Shown here: positions 43,752-52,982 of the stretch, one piece after another
Layout of the letters: every line of letters begins with the position of its first letter
How positions within the stretch are numbered: position 1 is the stretch's first letter
Assembly: GCF_031846385.1 (NCBI RefSeq)
Contig: NZ_JAVRHV010000001.1
Span: 310,001-374,000, forward strand
Reading direction: 5' to 3'
Source of the DNA: Urechidicola vernalis
GTDB taxonomy: Bacteria > Bacteroidota > Bacteroidia > Flavobacteriales > Flavobacteriaceae
Length of the DNA: 64,000 nucleotides
Notes under the pieces: generated by a model
The model's input: only the letters and a program-made list of their open reading frames with translations
Database searches by the model: none
Told to the model about the DNA's origin: nothing
Translations under genes and position numbers: made by a program

Positions 43752-43865
43752 TTAGTGTGCGAAATGTCTACTCTGAGACCAACGTATTCGTTTACTATTT
43801 TTAAAGTTAGAAAAGAATACAAATTTTTTAGCTTCTGTTGGTGATTCAATAAATTGCGTTTTCAT
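43752..43865 (-). CDS. Small basic protein, 37 residues, candidate
   Basis: A 37-codon ORF starts at ATG 43865 and ends TAA at 43752, on the strand opposite pxpC and downstream of it. The peptide begins MKTQFIESPTEAKKFVFFSN, then reads FKNSKRIRWSQSRHFAH, so it is rich in K, R and aromatic residues. An A-rich stretch (CTTAAAAACATATT) precedes the ATG as is common in this group. Otherwise the 263 bases between pxpC and the pseudouridine synthase gene are empty. It might be a true micro-protein or chance; no family recognised. Confidence 0.4.
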   Translation of the reverse strand: MKTQFIESPTEAKKFVFFSNFKNSKRIRWSQSRHFAH

Positions 43866-44004
43866 AATATATGTTTTTAAGTTATTGTTTGTTTTATACT
43901 AATAAGACGACGGTAAATATAATTTGTTACAGTACTATGCAAAACAAAGTACCTATTTAACAAATTTTAACACCTATGATTCTAAAACAAACTGGTGAAG
44001 GGGC

Positions 44005-44580
44005 TTAAAGGCAGAAGTTTCCATTTACAGGAATCACTTCTCCTGCTTGCAATCCATTAAGTTGAATTGCGCCAATTCTTACACGAATTAATCTTAAAGT
44101 AGGGAAACCAACTGCAGCCGTCATTTTTCTAACTTGTCTAAACTTACCTTCAGTTAATGTAATAGCAACCCAACTTGTTGGCCCATGTCGTTCATCCCTA
44201 ATTTTTTTCTTTCGGATCGGAAAGTCAATAGATGGGTTTACAATTTTTGCTTTACATTTTTTGGTGATGTAAGTGGTACCATCAAAGCCAATTGAAACCC
44301 CATTTTTCAATATTTCGATGGCTTCTGAAGTTATAATTCCATCTACTTGCGCATAATATTCCTTTTCTACTTTAGTACTACGCACGTGCTCACTTACTTT
44401 ACCATCTGTTGTAATCAAAAGCAATCCTTCAGATGGTTCATCTAATCGACCAATAGCCATGGCTCCTTCCGGGAAATCAAATAACTCACCTAATAAGCGT
44501 TTATTATTTCGCTTGGATTGATTGTTTATAAACTGACTTAAATAACCATCGGGCTTACAAATAATGAAATTTTTCGGCAT
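44005..44580 (-). CDS. RsuA/RluE-type pseudouridine synthase
   Basis: 191 residues of the RluB/E/F-RsuA family, which changes uridine to pseudouridine in rRNA. The catalytic aspartate is D47 in the family motif GRLDEPSEGLLLITTDG. Other landmarks are VEKEYYAQVDG and the C-terminal LTEGKFRQVRKMTAAVGFPTLRLIRVRIG. There is no N-terminal S4 domain, as in RluE. Length is short (E. coli RluE is 217). The modified rRNA position is not decided by sequence. It is divergent from the helicase gene. Confidence 0.93.
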   Translation of the reverse strand: MPKNFIICKPDGYLSQFINNQSKRNNKRLLGELFDFPEGAMAIGRLDEPSEGLLLITTDGKVSEHVRSTKVEKEYYAQVDGIITSEAIEILKNGVSIGFDGTTYITKKCKAKIVNPSIDFPIRKKKIRDERHGPTSWVAITLTEGKFRQVRKMTAAVGFPTLRLIRVRIGAIQLNGLQAGEVIPVNGNFCL

Positions 44581-44662
44581 ATAAATGAATGCAAATACGA
44601 CTGTCCGTGTCGTTGTTAATTAATTTCAACAAATAAATTCGTTATAAACTAATGAAAGGACG

Positions 44663-44670
44663 TACTTTTG
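44663..44670 (+). promoter_or_regulatory. Candidate -7 box for the helicase operon
   Basis: TACTTTTG fits TAnnTTTG and lies 21 bases before the ATG at 44692, a normal distance. A -33 TTG at standard spacing is not visible. Confidence 0.4.
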
Positions 44671-44691
44671 CAAAGTTAAAAATTTAAGAGC

Positions 44692-46248
44692 ATGTCCGAA
44701 GCAACCACCTCATTAATTGAAGAAACCAAACAAAGTAAAGATCTTTATAGTTATCAAAAAGGTGCCATAAGTAAAATATTCAAGTGTTTTGAAGAGGCCC
44801 CAGATGATTATCATTTGTTGTATCAATTGCCCACTGGTGGTGGAAAAACTGTTATTTTCTCAGAAATTGTTAGACAATATTTAAAGCATCATAACAAAAG
44901 AGTTTTAGTATTGACACATAGAATTGAATTATGTAAGCAAACGTCAAAAATGCTTACAGAATTTGATGTGGTGAATAAGGTGATTGATAGTAAGGCAAAG
45001 TTAGATGATCAAAATGAATACAGTTGTTTTGTAGCAATGGTTGAAACTTTGAATAATCGTTTAAATGATGAAAAGTTTGATATGACTGATATTGGGCTTG
45101 TTATTATTGATGAGGCTCATTATAATTCATTTACTAAACTATTCAAATTTTTCGAAAAGTCTTTTATTCTTGGAGTTACTGCGACGCCTTTAAGTTCGAA
45201 TATGAATTTGCCAATGAAAGACAATTACAACGAGTTAATTGTTGGAGAATCAATTGGATCATTAATTGAAAATGAGTTTTTGGCAAAGCCAGAATTTTAC
45301 TCGTATAATGTTGGGCTGACATCGTTAGAAATTGGTGCAAACGGGGATTATACGGTAAAGTCTTCAGAAGACTTGTATACGAACAACGACATGTTGTCTA
45401 AGTTAATTAAGGCTTATGAGGAACGTTCTAAAGGAAAGAAGACATTAATATTCAACAACGGTATTAATACGTCTATTTTTGTTTATGAAGCGTTTAAGGC
45501 TGCCGGATACCCAATTGCACATTTAGACAATACATGTACTAAAAAGGAACGTAATTTTATATTACAGTGGTTTAAAAAGACTCCAAATGCTATTTTAACT
45601 TCGGTAAGTATTTTAACTACAGGGTTCGATGAACCTACAGTAGATACTGTAATTTTAAATAGAGCAACAAAATCGTTGACATTATACTATCAGATGATTG
45701 GTAGAGGATCTCGTATATTACCTGCAAAATCAAACTTTTCAATTATTGATTTAGGAAATAATTTCCACAGATTCGGACCTTGGGGTGCAGATTTAGATTG
45801 GCAGAAAATATTCACTTCACCTAACTATTATTTAGACAAGATATTAGATGATGAAGAGATTGAAAGTAACTTTAGATACGAAATGCCAGATGATCTTAGA
45901 AAAGACTTTGCAAAATCTGAGGAAGTATACTTTGACATTAAACAATGTTATTTGGATTCTATAAAGAAAGGAGAATCATCTAAAGTAGTGTTAGAGCGTT
46001 CTATTGCTCAACATGCAACCATCTGTATCGAGAATAGTGAAGATGTATTTGATGCATATGCATTGGCTAAGCTGTTAGGTGAAGACATCGATTATAGAAT
46101 TGGAAGGTATACAAAATGTATATGTAGAAGTACTCATAACTTTGTAGATTGGTTGAGGGAAGATTATAGAAAAAAACTACGTTTTTATTTGCGAGATAAT
46201 TTTGATCTTAGGTTTGAAGAGATTCACGGGTATCCACCTGAAGATTAA
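44692..46248 (+). CDS. SF2 DEAD/DEAH-box helicase
   Basis: 518 residues of superfamily 2. Walker A is PTGGGKT (47-53), motif Ia is VLVLTHRIEL, Walker B is DEAH (140-143) in VIIDEAHYNS, motif III is LGVTATP, and motif VI is MIGRGSRILP. The core resembles the helicase part of type I restriction or RadD-like enzymes, though no nuclease or methylase gene lies nearby. A C-terminal part of about 130 residues has no known domain; it includes a cysteine pair CIC. ATP-driven nucleic acid unwinding or remodelling is likely; no specific role can be assigned. It is 19 bases upstream of a second helicase gene. Confidence 0.9.
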   Translation: MSEATTSLIEETKQSKDLYSYQKGAISKIFKCFEEAPDDYHLLYQLPTGGGKTVIFSEIVRQYLKHHNKRVLVLTHRIELCKQTSKMLTEFDVVNKVIDSKAKLDDQNEYSCFVAMVETLNNRLNDEKFDMTDIGLVIIDEAHYNSFTKLFKFFEKSFILGVTATPLSSNMNLPMKDNYNELIVGESIGSLIENEFLAKPEFYSYNVGLTSLEIGANGDYTVKSSEDLYTNNDMLSKLIKAYEERSKGKKTLIFNNGINTSIFVYEAFKAAGYPIAHLDNTCTKKERNFILQWFKKTPNAILTSVSILTTGFDEPTVDTVILNRATKSLTLYYQMIGRGSRILPAKSNFSIIDLGNNFHRFGPWGADLDWQKIFTSPNYYLDKILDDEEIESNFRYEMPDDLRKDFAKSEEVYFDIKQCYLDSIKKGESSKVVLERSIAQHATICIENSEDVFDAYALAKLLGEDIDYRIGRYTKCICRSTHNFVDWLREDYRKKLRFYLRDNFDLRFEEIHGYPPED

Positions 46249-46267
46249 TCATTAACAATTATTAGGT

Positions 46268-47386
46268 ATGGCTTCATTTAAAGAATTAGGAATTCAGAAG
46301 GATTATATAAAAGGTTTAAAAGAATTAGGAATAAATTATCCTACTGAAATTCAGGAGAGTACAATACCTGTTTTATTGAATTCATCTACTGACCTTATTG
46401 GATTAGCCCAAACGGGAACTGGTAAAACCGCAGCGTATGGCTTGCCACTTTTAGCACAAATAGATGCTAAAAAACCAGTTGTACAAGGATTGATTTTATC
46501 CCCTACGAGAGAGTTGGCACAACAAATCAAAAAGCAATTATTTAAGTTCACAAAATATGTTGAAGACAGAATTTTTGTTGAAGGGGTTTATGGAGGTGAA
46601 AAAATTGAAAAGCAAATTGCTGCTCTAGAAAGAACTACGCATATAGTAGTTGCGACTCCAGGTAGACTAATTGATCTAATTGAGCGCGGAGCTGTAGATC
46701 TTAAAAACTTAAAAACCGTTGTATTAGATGAAGCCGATGAAATGCTAAGCATGGGCTTTAAACAAGATTTAAATAGAATTTTAAAGTATACCAACGGTGA
46801 TAGAAATACTTGGTTGTTTTCTGCCACCATGCCAGATGAGATAAAGCGAATTGTTAAAACCTACATGAGTGCAAGTCTTCAAAAGATAGAGGTAAACAAA
46901 AACGCGTTGGTGAATGCTAATATTACACATCTGTTTGTAAAAACGACTATTAAGCAAAAGTTAGACACCATTATGGGACTTTTAGAGGCAAGACATTCTG
47001 AACGTGGAATTATTTTTTGTAGAACTAAAGCAGGAACTCAGAATTTGACACATTCCTTAAAAGAAGAAGGCTATTCCGTGGATGCATTAGAAGGAGATAT
47101 GCAGCAACGCGATCGAGAAAAGGTGATGCGTATGTTTAAGAAAGGAACAATAGATGTTTTAGTTTCAACGGATGTTTCCGCACGTGGAATTGATGTAAAT
47201 AACTTAGGGTTTGTAATTCATCATCAATTACCAGAAAAAAATGAATATTATACACATAGAAGTGGAAGAACAGCTAGAGCAGGTAAAGCGGGCTATTCTA
47301 TAGCCTTAATTTTACCAAATGAATTCCAAAGAATTCAAGAAATTCAAAAAGAATTAGGAATTTATTTTAATGAAACAAAGGTGTAA
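46268..47386 (+). CDS. DEAD-box RNA helicase
   Basis: 372 residues, close to the minimal two-RecA-domain core. Q motif is FKELGIQ...YPTEIQ at the start, Walker A is AQTGTGKT (47-54), motif II is DEAD (154-157), motif III is FSATMP and motif VI is HRSGRTARAG. It lacks the basic C-terminal extension of many ribosome-assembly or cold-shock helicases. It unwinds RNA duplexes. Its stop overlaps the DUF1456 gene start by one base (TAATG), so the two are coupled. Confidence 0.93.
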   Translation: MASFKELGIQKDYIKGLKELGINYPTEIQESTIPVLLNSSTDLIGLAQTGTGKTAAYGLPLLAQIDAKKPVVQGLILSPTRELAQQIKKQLFKFTKYVEDRIFVEGVYGGEKIEKQIAALERTTHIVVATPGRLIDLIERGAVDLKNLKTVVLDEADEMLSMGFKQDLNRILKYTNGDRNTWLFSATMPDEIKRIVKTYMSASLQKIEVNKNALVNANITHLFVKTTIKQKLDTIMGLLEARHSERGIIFCRTKAGTQNLTHSLKEEGYSVDALEGDMQQRDREKVMRMFKKGTIDVLVSTDVSARGIDVNNLGFVIHHQLPEKNEYYTHRSGRTARAGKAGYSIALILPNEFQRIQEIQKELGIYFNETKV

Positions 47387-47619
47387 TGGGATTAACTAAT
47401 AATGATATTTTTAAGAAATTAAGAGTTGCTCATAAATTACGAGATACTGATATAGTTGAGATTTGTAAACTTGTAGACTTTAGAATTTCTAAAAGTGAAT
47501 TAAACGCTTTTTTTAGAAATGAAAACCACCCGAAATACATGGAATGTGGAGATCAAGTTTTACGAAACTTTTTAAATGGTCTAGTGATTCATTTAAGAGG
47601 ACCATTACCAAAGAAATAA
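47386..47619 (+). CDS. Single-domain DUF1456 (YehS-like) protein
   Basis: 77 residues matching one DUF1456 unit: MGLTNNDIFKKLRVAHKLRD, the IVEICKLVDFRISKSELNAFFRN middle and YMECGDQVLRNFLNGLVIHLRG end. E. coli YehS and most relatives have two copies (about 156 residues), so this is half length but with proper start and stop. Function unknown. Last gene of a three-gene operon closed by a strong terminator. Confidence 0.85.
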   Translation: MGLTNNDIFKKLRVAHKLRDTDIVEICKLVDFRISKSELNAFFRNENHPKYMECGDQVLRNFLNGLVIHLRGPLPKK

Positions 47620-47639
47620 AAAAAGGATTCATAAAAAAA

Positions 47640-47675
47640 AGAGGGCTTGCTAAAAATTAGTGAGCCCTCTTTTTT
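47640..47675. terminator. Bidirectional terminator
   Basis: AGAGGGCT (47640-47647) pairs with AGCCCTCT (47663-47670), with additional CTA/TAG pairing inside, and is flanked by A's on the left and T's on the right. It can end both the DUF1456 operon and the minus-strand efflux operon ending at 47688. Confidence 0.85.
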
Positions 47676-47687
47676 GGTTAGAATATT

Positions 47688-48731
47688 CTAAGTTGTCACC
47701 CAGTTTATATAGATTCTGTGAGAAACAGCCATGATTACGGGGCCTATAAAAAGTCCTAAAATTCCCATAAACATCATACCTCCAATAGCTCCAATTAAAA
47801 TTACAATCATTGGTGTTTCTAATCCTTTTGCTAAAAGCATCGGTTTTAAAAAGTTATCGAGTAGTGATACTACGAAAATGTATACAGCAAATATGATGGC
47901 AGGTGTAGTATCTGCAAAAGAAAAAACATAGATTATTACTGGAATAGCAACAAGAGTTACTGGAATCTGAATGATAGCACATACCAGAACTGCAAAGGCT
48001 AATATACCAGCAGTAGAAAGACCAATCATAGAGAAGCCTGCGAATGCCAGTATTGCTTGAATAACACCTACTAGAAGGATTCCTTTTACAACACTTCTAA
48101 TAGTGTTAATACACATTGTCATCATTTTCTCACCACTTCCGTCCATCATTTTATTTGCAAAAGCTAATCCTGTTTGATAACCTTCTTTAGCAGAAGACAT
48201 GAAGATGCCAGCAACTATTAACGCCACTAAAGATAGTAGTACAGAGCCCATAATACCAGTAAATGAACCAAAAAACCATCCTACAGATGCTTTCACTTGA
48301 TCTGGGTATTCTTTAATAAATCCTTGAATATCATTAGATGCTTTCGACCACATTGCATGCACTTTTTCACCAATTAAAGGCCACGACTTTACAGATTCAC
48401 TCGGTGGATCAATTTTTAATGTTCCAGCTTTAAAATTATCGAAAATTTCTCCAGAAGATTCTGCAATTGAACTGGCCATACCAATAGACGGTACAACTAT
48501 AATTGCTAAAAGGGCCAATGTAAATAGGGTAGTGACCAATCCTTTCTTTTTTCCTTTTGTTAGACGTATAATCTTTTCATAAAATGGATACAATGCAACT
48601 GCAACAATAATTGCCCAAACCATTAGCAATAAAAAAGGTTTAGCAATAAGGAAACTGGAAATAATTAAAACAGCCAAAACGACTATTTTAATAAAGGCAT
48701 CAATGGATTGATTCGGATTAAGAGTTTTCAT
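47688..48731 (-). CDS. AI-2E family transporter
   Basis: 347 residues with about eight membrane helices. The N-terminal hydrophobic pair (VVLAVLIISSFLIAKPFLLLMVWAIIVAVALYP) and C-terminal FLKPMLLAKGLETPMIVILIGAIGGMMFMGILGLFIGPVI are the AI-2E/TqsA/PerM family signature. Members export autoinducer-2 or act as Na+/H+ antiporters. It lies 24 bases after the outer-membrane factor gene as the last gene of a five-gene operon. Specific substrate unknown. Confidence 0.92.
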   Translation of the reverse strand: MKTLNPNQSIDAFIKIVVLAVLIISSFLIAKPFLLLMVWAIIVAVALYPFYEKIIRLTKGKKKGLVTTLFTLALLAIIVVPSIGMASSIAESSGEIFDNFKAGTLKIDPPSESVKSWPLIGEKVHAMWSKASNDIQGFIKEYPDQVKASVGWFFGSFTGIMGSVLLSLVALIVAGIFMSSAKEGYQTGLAFANKMMDGSGEKMMTMCINTIRSVVKGILLVGVIQAILAFAGFSMIGLSTAGILAFAVLVCAIIQIPVTLVAIPVIIYVFSFADTTPAIIFAVYIFVVSLLDNFLKPMLLAKGLETPMIVILIGAIGGMMFMGILGLFIGPVIMAVSHRIYINWVTT

Positions 48732-48755
48732 TATTTATAATTTAGATTAATTAAT

Positions 48756-50159
48756 TTATTCTTGATTGGGAATGTTTGAATCATCAGTAGTCCAACCACC
48801 TCCCAATGCTTCATATAATTTTACTAAAGATATCATTTCTTGTTTATATGCTTCTGAAGCTCTTAATTCAGCATTGAATTGAGAACTTTGCAGGTTTAAT
48901 ACTTCTAAGTAGCTTGTAAGTCCTCCATCATATCTAACCCAAGACAATTCTGCAGCCATTGTAGCCATTTGCATTTGGTCATTTCTAAGAGCGTACTCAT
49001 TGTTATAGGTTTCAACGGCAATCATAGCATCTTCAACTTCTTTAACTGCATTTATAAATGTATATTGATAATTATTCAGTAATTCTTCCGTTTTTAACTT
49101 CTCAATTTCTACACTTTTTTTAATTTTTCCAGAATTAAATATAGGTCCCAAAATTTGGGCACCAAAGGAGGCGAATAATAGAGAAGGGTTTACTACTTCT
49201 GCACCTAAATCTGCAGATAATGTGATGCTAGGATATTTTAAAGCCTCTGTTACACCGATATTAATAGTCTGGGCATGTAAATTACGTTCAGCAATTAATA
49301 TATCTGGTCTCCTATCTAGTAATTCAGATGGAACACCAACAGGGACTTCTGGCAAAGAAAGTTGTTCATATAAGGGCAATCCTCTTTCAATTGAAACTGG
49401 AATACTTCCAAGCAAAATACTAATACTATTTTCAACTTGAACACGAGAGCGTTCAAATACTTCAACCGCTGTTTGTGCTTCACTTAATTGTATTTTAGCC
49501 TGATATAAATCAACATCACTGATCATACCCGCATTTGACCTAGCTTGCATTACGTCTAAATTTGCTTGAAAATTTTCAGCAGTCTTTTCAGAAATTGTAA
49601 GCCTATTATCTAAATCACGTAAGCCTATATATGCTTGTGAAACAGATGATATCAAGCCCATTTGAAGGGCCCTATAGGCCTCCTCAGTTGCTAAATAATT
49701 CTGTAAAGCGATTTCATTTAAGTTTTTAATCTTACGCCAAAAATCAATTGTATATGAAACATTAACTACTGGAGATACAGAATTGGAAAATTTTGAATTT
49801 TCAGAATTTACGCTAGAACTTCCAACAACTCCGTAATTAATAGAGGGGTACAAATCTGCTTTAGAAATATCTAAAGCCAGTTGAGATTGTTGAATCCGCA
49901 ATGCCGCCATTTTCACATCTTTATTATTGACAAGGGCGGAATCAATTAAATTGACCAAAATAGGGTCTTTAAAAAGTTCCCACCAAGGAATATTTGAAAT
50001 AGCGCTATCCTTGGGGAATTGCTCTTTGTATTCTTGGGCTATATTCTGTTCAGGTCTCACATATTCAGTTCCAACATTACAAGAATAAACGCCAATTATT
50101 AGTATACCAACTAGAATTAGTTTAATTATATGAGAACTATGTTTTTTAATGAGAATCAT
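48756..50159 (-). CDS. NodT-type outer-membrane efflux lipoprotein
   Basis: 467 residues with a lipobox VYSC (C27) and the NodT opening NVGTEYVRPEQN. Two repeats of outer-membrane-factor helices follow, including SQAYIGLRDLDNRLTISEKT, SEAQTAVEVF and the canonical LDRRPDILIAERNLHAQTINIGVTEALKYPSITLSA. It forms the outer-membrane channel of a tripartite pump. Its start overlaps the FUSC-like gene's stop by 4 bases. Confidence 0.93.
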   Translation of the reverse strand: MILIKKHSSHIIKLILVGILIIGVYSCNVGTEYVRPEQNIAQEYKEQFPKDSAISNIPWWELFKDPILVNLIDSALVNNKDVKMAALRIQQSQLALDISKADLYPSINYGVVGSSSVNSENSKFSNSVSPVVNVSYTIDFWRKIKNLNEIALQNYLATEEAYRALQMGLISSVSQAYIGLRDLDNRLTISEKTAENFQANLDVMQARSNAGMISDVDLYQAKIQLSEAQTAVEVFERSRVQVENSISILLGSIPVSIERGLPLYEQLSLPEVPVGVPSELLDRRPDILIAERNLHAQTINIGVTEALKYPSITLSADLGAEVVNPSLLFASFGAQILGPIFNSGKIKKSVEIEKLKTEELLNNYQYTFINAVKEVEDAMIAVETYNNEYALRNDQMQMATMAAELSWVRYDGGLTSYLEVLNLQSSQFNAELRASEAYKQEMISLVKLYEALGGGWTTDDSNIPNQE

Positions 50160-51199
50160 GTATTCTTTAAAGCTTTATTTTTTTGATAATAATTTAGCAA
50201 TCCAAAAGCAACAACAACATATATAACAGCAAACGAGATTTGGACCACACGAGCCCAAACGGCTTCTCCTGCCGCATCATCTGAAGATGTAACGGAACCC
50301 AAAATTAAAAGAAAGGTTGAAAAACCAGTTCCAAATATTGCGGCTGTTTTTTTTGTTGAAAAAAGGTTGGATGCAAATATGAGTCCTACAATTAAAGTTA
50401 ATAAAACCATAAATGAAAATATAGGAACGACAACCAATAATTTATACGCGACAATAGCACAGAGCCCTCCAAAAATATTGGCTATAATCATTACCATACC
50501 TGTTTTTATATTTGATAGCGCCGGGCTAAAAGAAAGTATTGCTGCAAAAATTAAAACTAAGATTCCTCCAGATAATTTAAAAATAAAGAATAGAAGCAAT
50601 AAAGGCAGTAAAACAATCATAATATTCATAGCATATCTAAACTGAACCAGATCATTATTTTTTACAGATAACCCTTTAGACTTTTCAAAAAAAGCATCTT
50701 CCTTATCCCAAGGAAAAATAACAAACATTAACTGAGTTAGTGAAATTGCCATAAGTGTATTGAAAACAAGGCTGAGCGCTACAAAAGCAGAAACGGCCTT
50801 TGCCTCTAGCGCAAGTAACGGAATTAACAGGACACTCATTAGTGCAAATAGTTTTATGATCATGGGTAGTTTTTGTGAATAATAAATCCATAGTACCCCG
50901 AGGCATAACATTGGCATGAAAACCAATGGGTAATCAATAAATATTTCACTGAAGTAATACGAAAAACCTGTGAGAATTGTCAAAACTAAAATAAAACCAA
51001 ATCCTTTTTTAAACGATAATGGTTTTGTTCCTGGAGCCATAAAACTCAATGCTAAAATTGAGGTAAGATAGGAGAGAGGGTAGTCCATTAAAGTGGTAAC
51101 AGTTAAGATTAAACAAGTACCCAGTACATATCTTAGAACTGGTTTGGACAGCCTCCAATTATATACACTCGTTTTGTTTATAGATAGTTTATCTAACAT
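50156..51199 (-). CDS. DUF2955/FUSC-like efflux permease
   Basis: 347 residues with about ten membrane helices in two clusters, typical of DUF2955/FUSC (AaeB-like) proteins: the N-terminal PVLRYVLGTCLILTVTTLMDYPLSYLTSILALSFM and the later IMIVLLPLLLLFFIFKL. It lacks the large cytoplasmic domain of full AaeB. With the HlyD-type adaptor and NodT factor next to it, it forms a tripartite pump, perhaps for aromatic acids as in the AaeAB system (inference). Its start overlaps the adaptor stop by 11 bases. Confidence 0.88.
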   Translation of the reverse strand: MLDKLSINKTSVYNWRLSKPVLRYVLGTCLILTVTTLMDYPLSYLTSILALSFMAPGTKPLSFKKGFGFILVLTILTGFSYYFSEIFIDYPLVFMPMLCLGVLWIYYSQKLPMIIKLFALMSVLLIPLLALEAKAVSAFVALSLVFNTLMAISLTQLMFVIFPWDKEDAFFEKSKGLSVKNNDLVQFRYAMNIMIVLLPLLLLFFIFKLSGGILVLIFAAILSFSPALSNIKTGMVMIIANIFGGLCAIVAYKLLVVVPIFSFMVLLTLIVGLIFASNLFSTKKTAAIFGTGFSTFLLILGSVTSSDDAAGEAVWARVVQISFAVIYVVVAFGLLNYYQKNKALKNT

Positions 51200-52343
51200 A
51201 TGATAACCATGCGTTTAATTTTATCCTAAACGTTGCAACTGCATTTAAAAAAGAATGATTTCCAGTATATACTACAACATCTGCCTGACCACCTAAACGA
51301 TAAAAACTTTTTAATTCTGAATCGGGTTCAAATGCAATAATAACAGGAAATCTCTGAGGGTCTCTTAACCAAGTTGTCTTGTTGCTTATGGAAGGCAATC
51401 CTCCTTTGTTTGTTTGATCTGTTGCAACTCCATATCCCATACTTCTAATGGTTCCTTCAAATACTTTGCCTGGTGCGATATCGAATGAAATCTTCACTTT
51501 GTTTCCGATACGCATTAAAGACAAATTGTTTTCCTTCATATCTGCCTGAATCCAAATATCACTATTAGAAATTAATGTAGTTAGAGGTTGCCCTGCAGCA
51601 GCATAATATCCCAAGTCTATATCAAAACTTTCGATAACACCATCTGTAGGGGCGATAACCGTTGCAAATTCTAAATTTAATTGGGCATTTTCTAAATCTT
51701 GTATCGCTGCTCTAATCTTAGGGTTGTCTGGTCCAGAATCGCCCAAGGATTGTTCTGCACGTTCTAAATTGGCTTCAGAGGAAGCCACTTGTTCCGTTGC
51801 TTGAAGTAGCGCCGTTTCTGATTGATCAACATCCGCTTCTGAAAGGGCCCCTGAGTTCTCTTGCATTACTCGTTGCACTCTCGCCCAATTTCTTTCTGCT
51901 CTGTCTAATTGTGCTTTCGCTACTCCTAATTTTCCCGCAGCAGATTTAACCGAAGATGTACTTGCTGCGATAGATTGTGTCGTATTATCTATATTTGCTT
52001 CTGCTTTTTTAACCGCTATTTCAAATGGTTTTAAATCAAGTTGAAATAATGTGTCTCCAGCTTTAACTTTTTTATGAAGATGAATATTAATATCTGTTAC
52101 ATAACCAGAAACTCTTGGAGAGACCGGAGTAATTAATCCTTTTAATCTAGCTTGATCCGTGTAAGGCGTATGTCTTTCAGAAGAAATATACCAAACGAAG
52201 AATACTATTGAAATTAGAATTACAATTGAAGTAATTAATTTAATCGGGCTTTTTTGTGTTTTGTCGGAGTTTGACTTTTCATCTTTAGTGACTTCTTCAA
52301 CTTCGGAATTTATTTCTTCGATGGTATCGTTTTGTTCAGACAT
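51189..52343 (-). CDS. HlyD/EmrA-type periplasmic adaptor
   Basis: 384 residues: a cytoplasmic acidic N-tail, a membrane helix (about 31-50, IKLITSIVILISIVFFVWYI), a barrel/lipoyl part (LITPVSPRVSGYVTDINIHLHKKVKAGDTLFQLD), a long alpha-hairpin with KAEANIDN...SVKSAAGKLGVAKAQLDRAERNW, the second lipoyl half and a beta-barrel ending at RLGGQADVVVYTGNHS. It bridges the inner-membrane FUSC-like permease and the NodT channel. Follows the channel gene by 1 base. Confidence 0.93.
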   Translation of the reverse strand: MSEQNDTIEEINSEVEEVTKDEKSNSDKTQKSPIKLITSIVILISIVFFVWYISSERHTPYTDQARLKGLITPVSPRVSGYVTDINIHLHKKVKAGDTLFQLDLKPFEIAVKKAEANIDNTTQSIAASTSSVKSAAGKLGVAKAQLDRAERNWARVQRVMQENSGALSEADVDQSETALLQATEQVASSEANLERAEQSLGDSGPDNPKIRAAIQDLENAQLNLEFATVIAPTDGVIESFDIDLGYYAAAGQPLTTLISNSDIWIQADMKENNLSLMRIGNKVKISFDIAPGKVFEGTIRSMGYGVATDQTNKGGLPSISNKTTWLRDPQRFPVIIAFEPDSELKSFYRLGGQADVVVYTGNHSFLNAVATFRIKLNAWLSYVR

Positions 52344-52344
52344 A

Positions 52345-52872
52345 TTATTTTTTTAATGAATTTTTCCAAATAAATTGCATTACAGAAAACATCAAGGTTG
52401 TTGACCAACCGAGTAATAGAATTCCATTCATAGCTTCAAAACCAGCTAAAATTCGATTTGAAGAGCTAATTGTGATTTCTCCATAGCCCAATGATGTAAA
52501 AGTGACCAATGAAAAATAAATGGCCTTTTCAAGCGTCTCGAATTCAGTTATATTTGGGAGTAAATAATACAATAGTCCCCAAACAATAGCTTGAGAAAAA
52601 TTTAACAATAAGAGAAAAGATGCAGTCGACACTAGAAGTTTAACTGAAGTTTTATCTAATTCTAATTTAGTGAGGTTTTTTATTTTTTTTCCAACATAGC
52701 GCATCCAAAAACTTGATCCGTAAGCTTGTATAGCCACGGTAATACCTATTATCACCAGTCCTAAAAAAATATTAAGCAATAGTCCAGTAGGGATAAGAAG
52801 AAAGAAATTCAGTATTAAATTTGAAATCATAGCATTATTCAATTGATAACTCAAATATAATAATTTTAACAT
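52345..52872 (-). CDS. Two-helix potassium-channel family protein
   Basis: 175 residues with four hydrophobic segments (about 20-50, 77-105, 118-130 as pore, 140-170). The selectivity filter is TSLGYGE (T126 to E132), close to TVGYGD of K+ channels, so this is an ion-channel-2 family member; the GYG core suggests K+ selectivity. An ATG at 52830 would shorten it by 14 residues and may be the true start. It is the first gene of the efflux operon, 1 base upstream of the HlyD adaptor; the link may be osmotic or charge balance (inference). Confidence 0.87.
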   Translation of the reverse strand: MLKLLYLSYQLNNAMISNLILNFFLLIPTGLLLNIFLGLVIIGITVAIQAYGSSFWMRYVGKKIKNLTKLELDKTSVKLLVSTASFLLLLNFSQAIVWGLLYYLLPNITEFETLEKAIYFSLVTFTSLGYGEITISSSNRILAGFEAMNGILLLGWSTTLMFSVMQFIWKNSLKK

Positions 52873-52943
52873 ACTAAATGAGGGTCATTTCTTCCTCTAT
52901 ATAATTTAGAAATCAATATTTAGGAGTTTCGCTGCGTTTCTAT

Positions 52944-52951
52944 TATATTTG
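52944..52951 (+). promoter_or_regulatory. Candidate -7 box for the cold-shock gene
   Basis: TATATTTG fits TAnnTTTG and lies 31 bases before the ATG at 52983, followed by an A-rich leader (TTTAAAAAACATTTATTAAG). No proper -33 TTG seen. Confidence 0.45.
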
Positions 52952-52982
52952 TAGAACATTTAAAAAACATTTATTAAGAGTA

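Noticed and set aside
44692..46248. Restriction-modification or defence island at the SF2 helicase
   Set aside because: No methylase, nuclease or other defence gene is adjacent; the neighbours are a DEAD-box helicase and DUF1456.
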